20,665 nucleotides of DNA, taken from contig RCAB01000769.1 of NCBI GenBank assembly GCA_003640385.1, positions 1 through 20,665 of the forward strand, in the 5' to 3' direction. Position 1 is the stretch's first letter. Each line of letters begins with the position of its first letter. Shown here in pieces: positions 13,601 to 18,680 of this stretch. The notes beneath the pieces were generated by a model. That model did not search any database. It worked only from the letters and a program-made list of their open reading frames with translations, and was not told where the DNA came from. The translations under genes and the position numbers were made by a program. This stretch comes from Setaria digitata. Taxonomy: Eukaryota > Nematoda > Chromadorea > Rhabditida > Setariidae.

Positions 13601-16600
13601 ATGCGCACCATTTTAATTCCTGTTCATTACCTATTTCAACACCTGTTACAGATTCATTAGGCTGTCCATTTGTTCCACTTGTAGCAGCGCTCGTCTTCTG
13701 TAAATTTTTTCTTTTTCTTCTCTCTCTATTTCTATACTATTAATTGTTTAATTTCCCAGAATTATTCTAAAAAATATTTGATTAAAAAAAAAAAAAAAAA
13801 ATTACAGCAATAAATTTTTACTTTGGTAAGTTTGAAGAATAAATTGCCAATGTGTAAAATAGCTGCAAGAATACGTTGAATAAAATCCTGCTGATGTTCA
13901 CTGATATCCAATAAATTTAATGAAGCACAAAGATTGTCATATTTTTGACGTAAAATTATCGGATCCATTATAATTTTACCCTAAATAAAATACAATTTAG
14001 AGATAAGATAGTTAAAAAAGAAAAACTGATAATTTCTCTTTCTCTTCTATGTTTTTATCAAAAAAAAAAAAATTGAAATTGTATGAAAAGATAATTGATT
14101 TATCCAATTAAAAAACAAAGCAAAAGCATAATTAAATTTCACTCAAAAGTCTACATATAGTGCATAGTTTAAGAAAAAATAAGAAAAAAAAAAAATAAAA
14201 GATCAGTAATTAAGCTAATTGATAAAAGTCAACTAATGATGAAAAATCAAAAAACTTTCTCGTGTTATTTCTGCTCTAAATTATAAAATTTCTTAACTTA
14301 CAACTCTTTCCAATGTTAATAATTGTTTAAAATGTTAGATCACAATGACTGGTATATTTCTTACTATAAATGATATTTTTGATACTGCTCTTATTAAGAA
14401 TATTGTAACATGAACTAATTAAATTGATCTAATTTACTTTTCATATTATCATCATTTAGTTGTTTGTCTTAGACAGAAATAATATCATTTACCTGATTTA
14501 GATAAAAATGTTTTTGTTCATTTTTCAGGCCCAATTTATGCTTCTCAATTGCATCAATACTCGAGCAAAGTTCATAAAATACGTTATAATTGCATTCACC
14601 AAGTCGTTGGCTAACAATTCGACCAGGTTCAACGTGTATTTGAATTTGTTGCAGTTCATGTTGTTGTTTTTGTTGATGTTGTTGTTGCTGTTGTTGTTGT
14701 TGCTGTTGTTGTTGCTGCTGTTGTTGCTGTTGTGTTATCGTATGAACGGTAAAACCCATAAGTGTTAAGCTAAAGAAAAAATTTTTGCATAATAAATTTA
14801 AAAAAAAAAAAACAAAAATAAAAAAAGGGAAAAAATTTGCAAAATTCATAAATCATTCTTGATACATAAAATGTTTAAAAAAAAAAAAAAAAAAAAAAAA
14901 ACATTTATCAAATCAAAACTAAGCATCGAAAGGATAATTTTACCCTCGATAAAACATTTCTATAAAATAACTCATTCGTGTTCCTTGCGTATTTTTTAAC
15001 GTACGAGCAGCACCAAACGCATCAAGTACACGTTTAACTGCTTCCAACTGTAAATTCACGTTTTTAACGTTAGTAATAACATTTTGCTATATCTTCAGAC
15101 TAAAAAAAGAAAAAAAGATTCAAAAATAACATTAATTGTGAGGATTTAGTTATCCTAATGTCCATAAGAAAAAAAAAAAAAAAAAAAGGCTGAATAATTA
15201 AATAAGTTCAACCACTAATTATCGTATAATTCAACAAATTATGCTGACTTTTAGAGATGAGAAATTTCAAAAAAAAAAAGGAAATCTTGATTTATTTCAA
15301 TTATTGCTTATTAACCATTATTATCGTACATTTTCTCTGTGATTTGATAAAATAAGAATAAAATCCTAGCTCATTTTATCTAAAATTATGCCAACATCAG
15401 ATGCAGGAATAATTTCTGGAAGTATTAAATGCTTAAATTCAAAAATATAATTCTTTTTTTACCTGTTGCACTGTAAATGTTTCCCTTGAATTATACTGAG
15501 CAGAAGCATTAATTAAATAATTAGCACAATGCATTAAGTTGTAGGTTTTACCGGAACCCGATTCACCACTATAAAATATTTGAAAAGCAATATGTATTGA
15601 ATAATTCAAAAAATTTTATTAGCTATAGAGCAAATGAGTTAATAAATTCAATGCTTATAAATTAGGTTCTTTTAATACTTAAGTAATTTGATTTTATGTA
15701 CCAAAAACAAATAGTTTCATGCTTCGATTGTTCACTTTCGATACGTGCTAGAGCTTTTTGAGCAATCGAAAATATATGCCTGCAAAAGCAAAAATAAATG
15801 CTAGTGCCTGATTAAATCGTCTATATTTAAATCAATTGCAATAAGATAGTTAGTTAGCTTTACTAAACTTCTCCTAATTAATAACAAAATTAATATGCCA
15901 CTTTTAATACTAACAGCGATTACTCATTATATCAACGAAATTAACTTGATATCAGAGAAAAAAAAACTTCTAGAAGTTTAACAAAAATTATCAATATCAT
16001 TGTAGCCTTAATTTAAGAGAAATTTATACTAAAAGGTCCAACTATATAGACATATGGTCCTATAATTNACTTCTAGAAGTTTAACAAAAATTATCAAATT
16101 AATGAGTTACTTAATGATAAAAATGGTTGATAATGATCATATCATTGTAGCCTTAATCTAAGAGAAATTTATACTAAAAGGTCCAACTATATAGACATAT
16201 GGTCCTATAATTTCTGTGTGGGATTTTTTTGTTTAGGTCATAGCTTTGTATATTAATTTTTAGCTATCCGATAAATGACATCCAGTTTACAGGTTATCAG
16301 TTGAACTTAATATAGCTATCAACCAATCATCAGTTCAATCTTACAATACAAAAAAAATAGTGTCAAAAAGAAAATAATATATCAATTCAAAGTGTTATCA
16401 AATTGAATTTAAAAAAAAGAACCATTGAATTAAAATTTGAAATTTGCTTACGCTGGTAAATTATTGAGATTATTGCCTTTTCGATATAAATTTTGTACTG
16501 TATCATCATAAATTGTTGGTAGTGCATCGTACGGATTTAATGCAATTAATATATCACCAGTGAATGTCTACAAATTCTGTTATTTTATACAATTTATAAA

Positions 16601-18644
16601 AATTTATCGAATATTTGATAAACTTATTAAAACACAAAAATTGAATGAAAAACCAAAATATTGATAAATGATATGATAAAATAAAAAATCGTAAATGAGA
16701 ATACATAATTTTTTTTTTATTCCTATCGATGAATGCTATTGTTTTTGAACAAAATTTCACAAGTTGATAATAAATTTAGTATTTTTTTTTATCATCATCT
16801 TATTTTAAAATTATTCTTCTAAAATTTTGACACATTTCTAGGAAAATATGTTAATAAAATTATCTGAAGAAAAAAAAAAGGTAATGGAAAATTAAAAAAA
16901 AAAAAAAAGAAAAAAATTAATAATAATAATAGAAGCGTGGAAACATACATAAAAACGTTTTGCATCAAAGCGTTTTCGCAAAGCAAATAATAACGCTGAT
17001 TCAGATTCATCACTAAAAAATTAATTGCAAATTATTTACAAAAAAACTAATTAATTAAAAACTCAACTAAAAGGTATTTGTTGAATTTTCAATTGATAAT
17101 ATTATTTTGCATTCAAACTTTTGATTTTAACAACTCGTTTTATATATATATAAATAGATTGATTATTCTTAAAAAAAAAGTCACACAATAACTTTTTTAA
17201 GATCAAAAAGCAATGGTTTTTTTTTGCAAACACTTCACAGTGTTATTATAGGACAAACTGTTTTAAACGAAATGTCTTTTTTTGCTTTATGAAAATTTAT
17301 TTTCCAATTGAATTTTTTCAGTTTTATTTTCATAAAACATACGAAACAGTTGCTAAATTTTCCGTATTTGGATCGAATAATTTTCGTGCAGTAAGTCGAA
17401 TTGTATTTTCCAATTCAACTGTTTGGCCCTGTAATTTTCTTTTTTTTAAAAAAAACAAAAAATTGCTGTTTATTAGGAAAATAAAAATCTTAATTATCAA
17501 TTAAGAGTGTGCAAAAATGAATGAATGAAAACGAATCTGAAGGAAAAATTGAATAATAACATTTGTAATTCGTTTTAATAGTAATAGCAATTTTGCAATT
17601 ATTGAATTAAACATTTGCAATAATCCTTTTTTTTTTTGTTGAATTTCTTTTTTATTAAAATTTAAAAGTAAACTGAAAGAAAAAAGAAGTTATAGGAGTA
17701 GCAAAAACTAAAACAATGAAACTATAGCAAACATTTTGAGTGCATTGTACAGTAAGAGGATCGATCTCGATCACTACTGCTGGTTCCCAAAGTGCTTTAC
17801 TACTGTTTACAAAAAGCCAAACTGGTTGACCCTAAAATTGTATTTAAAAAATTAAATTTGAAATTGCTAATCAATCATTCCCTTTGTAAAACATACCTTT
17901 ACATTGCAATTTGAAATAACCCATAAACCCTAGTGGTATTCGTTAACAAAAAAGTACTTAATTAATTACCAGGATGAAGATAACAGTTTTCACTAGTTTT
18001 TAAAGAAAAAATTAATTACTCGTAATTAATTTCAAAGTATGATTTGCAAGAATTTTTGATAATTTCGTATTTGATAACAAAATTTCTGTTATCCCTTCCC
18101 TCATTCCCTATCTCTCCCTCTCTCTTTCTTTCTCTCTCTCTCTCTCCTTTGTTTTCTTCTCTCGCATTTCACCGACAATGAATTAATTAATTGGTCAAAA
18201 TGTACGGGAAAACTTTTTGAGTAAGATCGGAATTTTTCAACCGGTCATTTAGTGATCATTTTGTCATTTCAAATTTCACACTAGTCATTTCCATCTTTCA
18301 TTTTTCAATTAATACTTTTGAGCTTAGTAGATTCCTTTTCCTTTTTTGTTAATTAACCAAAATTGTTTGCAAAAAAATCTAATTTAACCATAATAGAATG
18401 CTTATAATCATGAAAAATTTCTAATTTAACCATATAGAATACTTATAATCGTGAAAAACTTTGAAGCCAATATTTTTATGCCACCAATTTATTTTTTAAT
18501 CATTTGCGAAATTTTATTGTATTTTAATGATTGCAAAAATTTTCAATCCTGTTATTTTTTGTTATTCGGACATTTTGGGGTCACTGTGCCATGACGGTTT
18601 CACAAGGATGTTAAATTTGACCCTCATTTATATATACGTTGGCC

Positions 18645-18680
<36 letters not shown>

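Noticed and set aside
14508..14768. Plus-strand open frame ending in poly-Leu
   Set aside because: Antisense of the motor exon with the Q tract.
14770..14849. Extra N-terminal residues of the minus-strand frame starting at 14849
   Set aside because: Upstream of a TTTCTTTAG acceptor in the correct phase; the Phe-rich residues come from intronic T-runs.
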